A stretch of DNA of 64,000 nucleotides from Mayamaea pseudoterrestris. Taxonomy: Eukaryota > Bacillariophyta > Bacillariophyceae > Sellaphorales > Sellaphoraceae. A program made the position numbers and the translations under genes. The DNA lies in the NCBI GenBank assembly GCA_027923505.1, contig BROI01000028.1:1-64000 (forward strand), written 5' to 3'. The notes under the pieces are model-generated. The model saw only the letters and a program-made list of their open reading frames with translations, did no database searches and was not told the origin of the DNA. Of this stretch, positions 45,799 to 55,270 are shown in pieces. Each line of letters begins with the position of its first letter. Position 1 is the stretch's first letter.

Positions 45799-46524
45799 TT
45801 AGCTCCATGTCCGACCTCGCTTGACAGCTTTGTACGCAACTTTGATCTCCATTTCATGCATGGCAATCTTCTCGGCCACCAAACTTGCAAGTGTTTTGGT
45901 CAGTTCGGCTCGACGCGTCAATTCGTTCTTCTTCTTTTTCGCTGGATTCTTCTTCTTCTTGGTGCTGGCGGATGACGCGGTGTCCAATGAAGCGGACGAC
46001 GCGGAAGGTGACGGCAATGGCGACGTAGTCGTCGTCAAGGAGGCAGGAGCTGGAGTTACAGTCACTGCAGGAGAAACAACAGCCACTTCCTGGACCGGCG
46101 CAAAGTATACAACCTGCTGATACATAAACAAGGCATCGCGACGAGGATCCAAGAGAGTGGAATGCTTGGAAGTAGCCAACTTTGCTTCCGACGGGAGTGT
46201 GGCTTCGAATGAAACTTTGGCAACAAGATTCTCTCGCGGAATGACTGTGACGGGCGACAAACTATCGCTGGTCGATTCGGTCTGGCTATTCAATTCAAGC
46301 ACATCAACCGTCCATTTCTCCTCCACGTGTTCGTCCAAAGTATTGGTCAAAGACAGACGTGAGTGATCCGTTTCCGACAATGTCCCGTGCGAATTTGCCT
46401 CGATGGCGGTGGATGTAATGGCAAAATCAGTACTCGCCGTGAATGACTCCAGAAGTGGCAACTGTTGCAGGGCCTTGTCGAAATGACCAAGGACGCATTG
46501 AATCAATGGAAGACAAGTATCCAT
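45799..46524 (-). CDS. hypothetical protein with Lys-rich C-terminus
   Basis: 241 residues from the first ATG (MDTCLPLIQCVLGHF); the frame is open for 40 codons upstream without an ATG, so a 5' exon may be missing. The middle is Ser/Thr/Pro-rich and probably disordered. Near the end comes a strongly basic run (STKKKKNPAKKKKNELTRR) followed by a predicted helix (KTLASLVAEKIAMHEMEIK). The basic run could be a nuclear localisation signal. I do not recognise the family. Confidence 0.55.
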   Translation of the reverse strand: MDTCLPLIQCVLGHFDKALQQLPLLESFTASTDFAITSTAIEANSHGTLSETDHSRLSLTNTLDEHVEEKWTVDVLELNSQTESTSDSLSPVTVIPRENLVAKVSFEATLPSEAKLATSKHSTLLDPRRDALFMYQQVVYFAPVQEVAVVSPAVTVTPAPASLTTTTSPLPSPSASSASLDTASSASTKKKKNPAKKKKNELTRRAELTKTLASLVAEKIAMHEMEIKVAYKAVKRGRTWS

Positions 46525-47029
46525 GCTTGGTAGAAGGAGTAACGCTTGTTGATGAGAAGGATGATGGTTGGATTGCAATTGGGTCGAGCCGCTCGCAGTT
46601 GATTGTCGTTTCGTTTCGCTGCCACAGAAGTAGCTTTCCAGCAAAGTTCGTAGGAGAAAGAGAGAGATAGGCGACGATTTGCAAGGTATCTAGTCTTGGT
46701 TGTCAAGAGTTGACAGTGAAGGGGTGTAAATGAACTGTCGAGGATGCAGAGTTGTGAGAAGGAAGCCATGTTCTTTTCGTCTATTCGTGCCGGCGGGTCA
46801 TTGTTCGGAGTCATTTTCGAGTTCCGATGTGCGACTTGATCGATGTGCGACCTAATCACAACCATAGCTAACGTTACAGTACGATTAACATACCGGTTGA
46901 AACTTGTGAAACACAGTTGATATGGCACAATTATGATGAGAGGTCTATTCGTTCTAGCTTGGCTGGAATGTTCTACAATGGGTGTTCTTGCTTTTTAAAG
47001 CCGCCGGCAACGTAAAGGCTGCCGCCCGT
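46525..47029. other. intergenic, no gene recognised
   Basis: May include an unrecognised 5' exon of the preceding minus-strand gene. Only short frames otherwise. Confidence 0.35.
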
Positions 47030-48084
47030 CTAGACAAGCTCGCTCCGTTGAGCAGGAACAACATAAGTATCCTCTGCCTTGTAGTAATTACCTGCATGGT
47101 ACGAGCCGTCATTCGCAGCATGACCATCGACTTGCTTCGTGGCGAATTGTTCGTCCAAGGTCCCATTCTTCTTGGCGCGACGCCAAATAATGAGCTTGAT
47201 TATGGCCAAGACGCCAATGAATGACAAGCAAAAGAGAATGTATGCAAAATCTTGGTAGACCATCAAGACTGCTGTTTGTCCGTACCAGCCATAGATGCTG
47301 TTTTCTATATCGCGATCGTCTGATTGAATGACGCCCTGCGGCAGCAGCACAATAATCATCAGTAGAAATTGACTCAAAACGGCCATGCTCACCACCAAAC
47401 CACTGTACGCCTCGCCATTGAGAAACACATATCCTCCATACAGTAACACCGCAATGAATACAAACATGGTGTAGCCATGGACAAAGGAAACGGCCGCCGG
47501 CGTATCGTCCGCACTTGTCAAACCATTCTCCTCCTGATAGCGCCGCATCTCCTCGCCTCCAGCAGACTGCCCGCCCAAAAATTTGTACCAGGTTGGTAAT
47601 ATGACTGCATTTTCGTCTTGATTGCCATTGTTCTGGAAGTAATAGTACTGTCAACGCCAACGGAAGAACGTAGGAATGTGAGATGTGGGTCCACCGGATG
47701 CAAGCGAGGTATCGATTGTCAACACTCCGCTTTATATCTTGCTTATACGAGACACACCATTTGCTTGCGACACTTCCATTGGTACCACGAGCAATTTGGA
47801 AGGTAATTGTATTCGTTATTGGCATCATCGTCGCCCTTGTCTTGCTGCCGCTCATATTGTCGTTGCTCATTTTCGTATTGAATATCGCGACCGTATGTAT
47901 TGTAGTAGGTGTTAGCGTTGCTGGACCATTTGATGCGAGGGATTGCTATAGCGGCAATGCCCGCGACGGTCCAGACGATGCAGAGTCCAAAGCCCAGCTT
48001 GCCGCCCTTGGGTCGATAGGCGCGCAGCTTCGTCGAGGACAATGGAAATGCGTCGACCAGGTTTTTTGGAATGGTGAATCGCAT
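47030..48084 (-). CDS. four-pass membrane protein, unknown family
   Basis: Two exons, 48084-47758 and 47647-47030, with a 110-bp intron and an in-frame junction, give 314 residues. Hydrophobic segments are LGFGLCIVWTVAGIAAIAI (near 28-46), GYTMFVFIAVLLYGGYVFL, SGLVVSMAVLSQFLLMIIV and ILFCLSFIGVLAIIKLIIW. Between the first two lies a Tyr/Asn/Asp/Gln-rich loop. The tail is hydrophilic. The frame continues upstream for about 105 codons with a Cys-rich sequence (LLMCRNGHDCYAG) to an ATG at 48399, so the protein may be longer. No domain recognised. Confidence 0.65.
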
Positions 48085-48416
48085 ATTTCCTTTAGCCTTT
48101 ATAAGCAGTACTGTAATTGAAGGAAACCGACAATGGTTGGGATCGGGATACCAACAAGTTGTGTCAAGCAGGAACGATGGGTGTGGTCGACATGAAGAGA
48201 CTGATTTGGTCGTGTATGTTGTTGTCGAGGAGGAAGCAATGCAGGCATGGCCCGCGTAACAGTCGTGACCGTTGCGACACATAAGTAGACGCGAATTTAC
48301 GTTGAAACGTCCCGAATCAAGCCGGGCCGTACCCGCTGTGACATCAAGCTGCGTGACGTCTCGTTCCATGATTCGACCATCGACCAAGATTTTGATCATG
48401 CACAGTAAGCACCGAC
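48085..48416. other. tight divergent region or 5' extension
   Basis: Lies between two divergent genes. On the minus strand it is fully open and could extend the four-pass protein by about 105 residues up to ATG 48399. In that case the two start codons lie only about 17 bp apart. Confidence 0.35.
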
Positions 48417-50186
48417 ATGGATATGCAGGAATCATTCGACGCATCAACAACATGTAGCAGCAAAAGCAAACAGAAAGCCGTCTTGGTACTGGCGAGTTCC
48501 GGTGGAGGAACCGCGACTCTTGGTCACACGGATCCAATTTCGCTGCTGCAAGCTATCGATGACGAGTTACGCAATATCCATGCACGCGTCGAACATGTTG
48601 TCTTTGTTAGTCTTTGCGATGGATCCGGAATGGATTTGGTTAATGCGAGTAAAAGTCAAGCCGTGTTGTATGAAGCGACCCGAACGAGTAAAAAAGAGCA
48701 AGACAAGCAGGAGCTGCAAGATCTTTTCCTTCACCCTGCAATCCGCGACTACATGGCCAAGCAAAAATACGACGAGCGATTCGCCAATATGATACAAATA
48801 TCAAAGATTGACGCAGTCATTTGTATCTCCTTTTCTCCAAATCAATTTCCAAAGACCTTGACGGCGGCCGCTCAGCGAAACATTCCAGTGACCGGTAGTG
48901 GAGGAACGTCACTGTCGCAGGCGGCAAGTTTGTACAATGTTCAGATCGTTGGAAACGCAGGTGGATCCGTTGCGACGACCTGCTGGACGAGAGCAGTATC
49001 CTACACGAGCTCATTGGCCAAGTATTGGAAGCGATCGTACACTGCAAAAGATCCAATGATAGCTCAAACGACATCGCCGACCATGTCGTCCGTTTTGAAT
49101 AGTTGTCTTGGAGCCTTTTGGGCTGTTTGTCTCTTGAAAACAATTATCATTCCATTCGCTGTTGCTGCAGTGTCAAAAGTCCTTTCGTATGACGCCAATG
49201 ACGATGTTAAATCGCTCCTTTACGCGCTGGAACACTGGTGCATTCCAGTCTTATGTTCTGTCGTCATGGCAACGTCTACATCTTGCCGCCAAGTCTCCAA
49301 TGCACCAGGACTAACCATGGCGGCAATCATTGCCAGTGCATCGTCGCATCAGTCCATGCTTGGTGGTCTGTTGGCTGGTAAACTTGTTGCCAGGTGGACA
49401 GTTCCCCTGCTTTTCGCCTGCGTCACGCGCAACGTTCCAGCTACCATGACCAATCTACTGACGAGTGGAGGTTTGGGCGCATTTATTGCCCTAATCCTGC
49501 TTCCATTGACGCCGTGGCTGCGCTACATGACAACCTTGATACGACTCGGCATCTATTGGACAGTTCAACAACCCGACTACCGCATCAACATGGTGATTGC
49601 AAGTGCATATGGAATGCTTTCCTGCTATGGGAGCAAAGTCGGCTGGTACCATTGCTGTCATTTGCCGCTCATATTAGTGGAAATGGAGCATGGCGACCCA
49701 AGTATCTTGGGCGCCGTCGACGAATTGACGCTGGTACTGGTGTGCTCTGGCGTTTGCCTTGGCAATCTGCTTGGCCGATCAACATGTTCTTCTCGCTACG
49801 GCCAAGTCCAAGACGCGGATGCGTCGCTCTGCTGGCGTGGCCTGAGGATCAATTTACTTTACGGAGATTTTGTCGAAGCATGCTATCCACTCATGGAAAA
49901 GAGTAGAATAATAAACGCTGCTTGCTACTTGGCCAGCGGGCTCTCATGCGAAGTTTTGTTTTACCCTTGCCAATCAACATCAGCAGCATCCGGTGACGCG
50001 GCAACCCTTGCTGTGACGAAAAGCATGGCGTATCTGCCTTGGCCGGTCTCTTGTGTTTTGGCTAGCGATCAAGCACTTCGATTTGTGGTCGCCAGTGCCG
50101 TCGCTGTCATCGTTCCAATGTGCGCCACCTTTCTGCACCATGCAGCGATCGCAACCCAAAGTCGTGAACAGAAAAAGGAGTGCTAG
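48417..50186 (+). CDS. membrane protein with soluble N-domain, EIIC-like
   Basis: A single-exon protein of 589 residues. Residues 20-215 form a soluble domain with glycine-rich motifs (LVLASSGGGTATLGHTDP, VFVSLCDGSGMDLVNASK, TGSGGTSLSQAA, GNAGGSVATTC). These look like a ligand- or nucleotide-binding Rossmann-type fold. The rest holds about eight hydrophobic segments. GLGAFIALILLPLTPWLRY and GLLAGKLVARWTVP loosely resemble the membrane part of bacterial phosphotransferase EIIC permeases, but that is only an impression. No eukaryotic family I know has this order. It is possibly a transporter or a bacterial-type acquisition. No intron, unlike most neighbours. Confidence 0.8.
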   Translation: MDMQESFDASTTCSSKSKQKAVLVLASSGGGTATLGHTDPISLLQAIDDELRNIHARVEHVVFVSLCDGSGMDLVNASKSQAVLYEATRTSKKEQDKQELQDLFLHPAIRDYMAKQKYDERFANMIQISKIDAVICISFSPNQFPKTLTAAAQRNIPVTGSGGTSLSQAASLYNVQIVGNAGGSVATTCWTRAVSYTSSLAKYWKRSYTAKDPMIAQTTSPTMSSVLNSCLGAFWAVCLLKTIIIPFAVAAVSKVLSYDANDDVKSLLYALEHWCIPVLCSVVMATSTSCRQVSNAPGLTMAAIIASASSHQSMLGGLLAGKLVARWTVPLLFACVTRNVPATMTNLLTSGGLGAFIALILLPLTPWLRYMTTLIRLGIYWTVQQPDYRINMVIASAYGMLSCYGSKVGWYHCCHLPLILVEMEHGDPSILGAVDELTLVLVCSGVCLGNLLGRSTCSSRYGQVQDADASLCWRGLRINLLYGDFVEACYPLMEKSRIINAACYLASGLSCEVLFYPCQSTSAASGDAATLAVTKSMAYLPWPVSCVLASDQALRFVVASAVAVIVPMCATFLHHAAIATQSREQKKEC

Positions 50187-50760
50187 AAAAACGATGGACT
50201 TGTAACGAACTCTAGGATTAGCCCACTCTATCCGTACCGTAACATAGAACGCCTACTCCAAGATTGTGATGACAGTGAGTAGTATCCCGCGTGCTATAAT
50301 ATTATACATATCGGGGCTATTTTAGACCGTACTTCCGAGATGACATAGGGCAATGTAAAAATGTCAGTCTGACATTTTGTTGGCCATGCCGTTGATATTA
50401 AAGAGGAACTTTAGGTCATCGGACGTGTTCGCGTTAAAACTGTCTAGAGTCACCATAGTTCCGAGGCAATAATGTTTGTGGTCGATAGGCAATATAACAA
50501 AATTTATAAATGTCAATTCGTTCGAAGTGATACTATACCCTGGGACATTTACGGAGTAATTCTGTCATTGCCCAATGACGCGGCATCCGATTGAAACCGC
50601 GCCAGATGTGTCATCCATGTGTGTCATTCACGTGATTCGCCGCTTCCGGAGCGAGATGGTGGTGCCTCGCAAAAGTTCCCAGCGGACCATCGTCGTCGTC
50701 GACGTTCCACAAACGCAGCTTCGCTTTACAATTAAAACATATCCCGTTTACTCTGCTAAC
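50187..50760. other. intergenic with a perfect inverted repeat
   Basis: Holds AAAATGTCAG-T-CTGACATTTT at 50358-50378, a 10-bp perfect inverted repeat with a 1-base centre. It is not placed like a hairpin terminator for a eukaryotic gene. The U-box frame is open upstream to 50575, so its start could lie earlier. Nothing else recognised. Confidence 0.4.
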
Positions 50761-51441
50761 ATGGACGAAAGCTTCTTTGCAAGCCTCTATTCAGAACAGA
50801 TGACAAACACGACAACGAGTTCAGCGTTGTCTTCATCCATCAAGATGGCAGCGTCCCCGTCGTCTCCTTCGAAATCTGTCACCAGTGAAATTGCTCCTCC
50901 CGACGATTTCATCTGCCCCATTTCGCTCCAGCCGATGGTTCACCCACTAACAACAAGAAGCGGCCTCAACTTTGAGCGGTCTGCCATTCTCAACTGGCTT
51001 CAGCAAGGAACTGGCGCCTGCCCGTTGACGCGTCAACCTCTCCGTCCATCCGACCTTATCCCAAACAAGCAGCTGGAAACACGCATTCGTTTCTGGCGCA
51101 TGCAGAATAACATTCCCGAGCCATCTGCAGATGACGACGACTTTGATGCTGTCGCATTTCTTGGTTTCCTGCCAGTGGGAGAATCAAAGACGATGGAGGT
51201 TGTTTCGCGTCACGAAGCTGCTCCAATGTCTCTTCGCGACGTGGCTCGGGCCGAGCTGCGAGCAAACCAGCGTACTGCCATTCACATGGCCGCGACCCGC
51301 ACAAGAGCTGTGGCTGCGGCTGCGGCTGCTGTTCCGGCGGTGGAGGTTGCATCCACCATGACGCGGCGACCAAAGGAAGGTCGTCGAAACTTTTTGAGCC
51401 GCATTTTAAAGCAAACAACGGAGGATTTAGAGACCCTATAA
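50761..51441 (+). CDS. U-box domain protein, probable E3 ubiquitin ligase
   Basis: 226 residues from ATG MDESFFASLYSEQ; the frame is open upstream to 50575, but the composition before this ATG looks non-coding. After a Ser/Thr-rich head, residues of about 49-115 form a U-box: PPDDFICPISLQPMVHP, RSGLNFERSAILNWL, ACPLTRQPLRPSDLIPN and LETRIRFW. The U-box recruits a ubiquitin-charged E2 without zinc. The C-terminal 100 residues are Ala/Arg-rich with no substrate-binding repeats, so the target cannot be guessed. Confidence 0.93.
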   Translation: MDESFFASLYSEQMTNTTTSSALSSSIKMAASPSSPSKSVTSEIAPPDDFICPISLQPMVHPLTTRSGLNFERSAILNWLQQGTGACPLTRQPLRPSDLIPNKQLETRIRFWRMQNNIPEPSADDDDFDAVAFLGFLPVGESKTMEVVSRHEAAPMSLRDVARAELRANQRTAIHMAATRTRAVAAAAAAVPAVEVASTMTRRPKEGRRNFLSRILKQTTEDLETL

Positions 51442-52021
51442 AGCCAATGCAAGCAGTAACTGTTATATAAAACTTAATAGAGAGAAATTTGCAACCAAAA
51501 TCATTCCGTAGCTTGGTTTATGTCCATACCCGTACCGTAGCAAGTTGCTGTCAATTGTCAACGTTAACGATCCATTCCGACGGGACATTAACAGCACCGT
51601 CAAGTCAAAGGAACACGCTGATCTTGACTCTCATTATAAAGGTGACTTTCAATGCTTTATCGTTGACAAAGTGACCACCTAGGGGTTGCTACGTTTGTCG
51701 AACGACAGGAATGTTGGGCAGGGGATATGGACCATGGACGCTCGCATCATCGGATCGAAAATCTTGCGGAAACCATTTTGGTGTTCTTGTAACCACAGTA
51801 AATGGCAAATTCTTACACTTCGAGAGAGTAGCTATTGAATGGCAGTTTTGACTGTCAGAAAGCCCAGAAAGATGAACGCAAATCCTGTTTCGGCGAGTCG
51901 TGGATATTGTGCATGAAATGTCTCATCGGTTTTGCAAAAGACGATTGCAAAAGATTTTGGACAAAGCTGCAGCAGCGCGGAGCGCAAAGGAAACTTGTGA
52001 TACACCAAAGCATTAGCAATC
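51442..52021. other. intergenic, no gene recognised
   Basis: Contains the probable 3' untranslated region of the U-box gene and the upstream region of the F-box gene, with only short frames. Confidence 0.4.
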
Positions 52022-53538
52022 ATGTCCGTACTCTCCCTTACAAGCTTGCCGGAGGCATTCTTGCATCCAATCGCGTCGTATCTGGAAGGTCCCGAAGTCT
52101 TGAGCCTGCTGTCGTGCAGCAAAATGCTCCGCGACATGGGAATGAACGTTGCCTTTTGGAAAAGCCTCGCAGCTAGTATATCATTTCCACCTTTGATTTC
52201 AAATGCTGTAACACAAAGTAACATTGACTCCGTGGCTGACGCAAAGCAAGACTTTATGCAAGCAGCCTATTGCCGACTTTTACCAGCTGTGCGGTGGAAG
52301 AGGGAGCTGATCGTTTATTTTGGAGAAGCAAGACCGTCGGGCCGAGAAGGTCACATTGCCTGCCGACTGCACGGAGGAAATGATGAGAATGACTTGTTGA
52401 TAGTCACTGGAGGATTCACGGCTGACACTGCCATTTACGTGACGAACTTGAGCGGAAACACCTATACCGACTGGCGTGCCATGTATTCAACGATATCGAC
52501 ACCAATGGTCTATGGAGCAACGTTGACAACCCTTGATGCAACAAGAGCTCTCAGATTTGGAGGGTTTCTTTCTGGAGGATATGCAAACGAGACTCATCAT
52601 GTTGCAATCTTGACTGTCGATTATGATAATGGCTCTGCTCAATGGACGCCTCAGGAGACTAGCCACTACAATGTGCTTCCTGCATCCTTGGCGAGAGCCT
52701 ATCATTCAGCAACGCTACTACTGGGTCGGTATTTGATTGTGATTGGAGGAATGAAGTCGGGCGAATCGACATTGTACCCAGTGCTGTTGGATACCGTCAC
52801 TTGGACGTGGCACAATGTCGCGACGAATGGAGACGAACCATCTCCTCGCCATGGATGTTCCGTTGTTTTCGATGAAATTAACAACCGCCTCGTCTTGTTC
52901 GGCGGCGGTTCTGGATCGAACTTGCTTCACAGTGGAAATGACTTTGCAGAGGTATGGGAACTTGAAATGTCGGAAGGCTGGCGGAACAATCTTATCAAGT
53001 CATTTCCATGGAATTGGAACCAGGTGGTGAAGGACACATTACCGTCAGACGAGATTGCAGATGGTTCGCATGCTTCACTAGACAGCACCTTGACGCTGTC
53101 ACCCTCAGAGAAGCGAATTTTGGGCCGATGCCATATTGCCCATCACGTTTCTCCAACTAAAGTCGTCCTTGCCTTTGGTTCAGGAAGTCCATCGACGAAC
53201 GGCCTCATAATTTTTGACTTGGTGGCAAACACCTTTATGAGGCCTCGGCTCCTGGGATGTCTTCCTGTGGCTAGACTTTCGGCGGCATCTGTATACCTTG
53301 AAAACATGGGTTGTATTTTTGTGCATAGCGGTTTCTCGACGCAGCGTGAAGGTACTGTCAACGACGCACATCTATTGGACTTGGCGCCTGCACTGACTGT
53401 GAGTTCGCGCTTTGATGGTAGTTTTCAATTTACTGTTAGTCGTTCGAGTTACATTTTGAGGGCCCCGAGAAGGAGAAGGATTTGGGTTGTTCGGCCAATA
53501 AGACAGCGACGCAGACAACCACGCCCCTCCCATGGTGA
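52022..53538 (+). CDS. F-box/Kelch protein, SCF substrate receptor
   Basis: The first 50 residues (LTSLPEAFLHPIASYLEGPE...LSCSKMLRD) form an F-box, which binds Skp1. Kelch-type beta-propeller repeats follow: LLIVTGGF, ALRFGGFLSGG, LIVIGGMKSG, SPRHGCSVVFDE and LVLFGGGSG. Such proteins select substrates for SCF ubiquitin ligases. The 3' end is best read with a 41-bp intron (53399-53439, GTGAGT...GTTAG), giving 491 residues ending SFELHFEGPEKEKDLGC and a short tail. Without splicing the frame runs to 53551 and ends in a very Arg-rich, non-native-looking tail. It is convergent with the CcdA gene. Confidence 0.88.
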
Positions 53539-53758
53539 AATTGACGATTGAAACTCTTGGTTTGTCTCTCCCCGAGACGCGAGGCTGGCAGCAGAGCAAT
53601 GGCGCCTACGTATACCTACGTGTATATAGCACTTTGAACAACTGCAGTCATTGTTCTAAAAATGGGACCAAGACCTGTTGATGGCGACAAAATATAATCA
53701 TTTATAGGTTACGTTTTTCATTCCATTCTATAGTTACATGGTCGCTGCATATTCACAT

Positions 53759-54850
53759 CTATTCAATCACCGCCAGGCCGGCTAGCGATGGATCGCCTAG
53801 TACAGCCGTCAGTAACCCATCCGTTCCATACCATAGCAAAATTCCTGCCGTGAAGGGGGTCACCCAAGGAGCAATCTTGCCGTAGAAACCCGAGTTGGAC
53901 TGTCGCAGTTTGGCCAAGGCTTGTCCACCAGTCGATGCAACAAGCAGCAGCGGCGTCGAATATCCAACTGTGTAACCAAACAAGAGTGCTGCGCCAAGCA
54001 ATGGGCTCTTGCTTGACGCAACAAACGCTAAAATGGAAGTTAGCACAGGAGTCGCACAAGGAGATGCGACGAGGGCAGATGAACCACCGAGTAAAAAGGT
54101 TCGCAGCAAGGATCCAGCTTCGTCCTTTTCCGACTCGTCTTTCATGATGCGGCCAGTTCCATCAATCAATATTGGCTTGTTGTCACTATTGATTCCGCTG
54201 GTACTTTTTCCTGTAGTCAAACCTTTGAATGAGGGCAATGGAAAGTTGACAAGCTCCAGCAACTGAAACCCCATGATCAAACAAATGACGTTCGAAACAA
54301 CCGCCAAGATTATCCCACTTGCTCCTGCGGTTCCACCAAAGACGCCTCCAATCTCCGCCGCAGCTACTCCCAAGCTGCAAAAGACGACAGCTAGACCTCC
54401 AGCAAAGGCCAAGGTTGGCAGCAAGGCTTGTTGATCGTTGCGTTCACCCGCCGCCGTGCTAATGTAGGACATTGTCAATGGCAGCAAGCCCCAAACGCAG
54501 GGCGAAAAGCTCGTCAGCAAGCCAGCGCCATACATGATGGGAAGGCTTGTCATGAGATTGGACGGATCTTGCTTGAGAGAAAGGTTGGCAAGTGATCCAG
54601 CGACAGATTGGGCGTTGTAGACGAGTTCTTCCAGATTCACTGCGGCGGCTGCAAGTGAGGTTGATGAAGTTGCTGCTGCTCTGCTCGGTGCTACAAGACT
54701 GCTCTCTGATTGTTTCATTTGATTTTCTGCTGTCCTTGCCAGGTATGCATCCATCTGAGTATATGTATATGCGGGTGAAAAGGCCATAGAAGAACTTGCA
54801 GCCGACAGTAGCAGAAACGGAACGAGATGCGTACGTCGAGCCGGCCTCAT
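53759..54850 (-). CDS. ccdA: CcdA-type thiol-disulfide transporter, plastid
   Basis: 363 residues from ATG MRPARRTHL; an in-frame ATG 10 codons upstream (54880) is an alternative. CcdA moves reducing power across a membrane through two cysteines to the thylakoid lumen, where it serves cytochrome c assembly. Both cysteine motifs are present: TSFSPCVWGLLPLTMSY near residue 115 and VASPCATPVLTSILAF near 262, each in a membrane segment, with six or so hydrophobic segments in all. The N-terminus is a signal peptide (LVPFLLLSAASSSMA) followed by FSP, the bipartite plastid import signal of secondary red plastids. The enzyme is nuclear here. The gene is divergent from a GST gene. Confidence 0.93.
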   Translation of the reverse strand: MRPARRTHLVPFLLLSAASSSMAFSPAYTYTQMDAYLARTAENQMKQSESSLVAPSRAAATSSTSLAAAAVNLEELVYNAQSVAGSLANLSLKQDPSNLMTSLPIMYGAGLLTSFSPCVWGLLPLTMSYISTAAGERNDQQALLPTLAFAGGLAVVFCSLGVAAAEIGGVFGGTAGASGIILAVVSNVICLIMGFQLLELVNFPLPSFKGLTTGKSTSGINSDNKPILIDGTGRIMKDESEKDEAGSLLRTFLLGGSSALVASPCATPVLTSILAFVASSKSPLLGAALLFGYTVGYSTPLLLVASTGGQALAKLRQSNSGFYGKIAPWVTPFTAGILLWYGTDGLLTAVLGDPSLAGLAVIE

Positions 54851-55270
54851 TGTCGTCGGTATTCTTGCACGGCTTCCCATTGCTCTCGTGGATTTCAAGT
54901 CTGCGCTTTGCAGTTTGGTCTCAGTCAGAACGTTATAATCGCGCCAAAGGCAATGATCTGACAATGAATGCATCAATCGTCGCCATGCTGATGGTGGCGG
55001 CAAAAGAATCGCGCGATGACGCCGAAGAAACGTCGCGACGCCGCGCCGCCGCGCCGCGCTGAGGTGCAGTATAGTTGCGTCATTGGTTACCGCTACGACG
55101 TCCGTTTCATCGCATGCTGTCATGACGATGTTTCAATTGCCAGCTCCAGCTCTATGATAGCGACGCAGACAACACCGCTCCGGCTCGAACAAAGGAAGGA
55201 AAGGAATAGAGGCAGCTTATCCCAATTGCCTGATTGCCAACGAAACTTTAAGGTGAATGAGTTGGAGAAA
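54851..55270. other. shared upstream region of CcdA and GST genes
   Basis: About 420 bp between the two chosen starts on opposite strands. Both frames are open into it (minus to 55123, plus from 55016), so longer forms are possible. It probably holds a bidirectional promoter. No clear motif. Confidence 0.4.
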
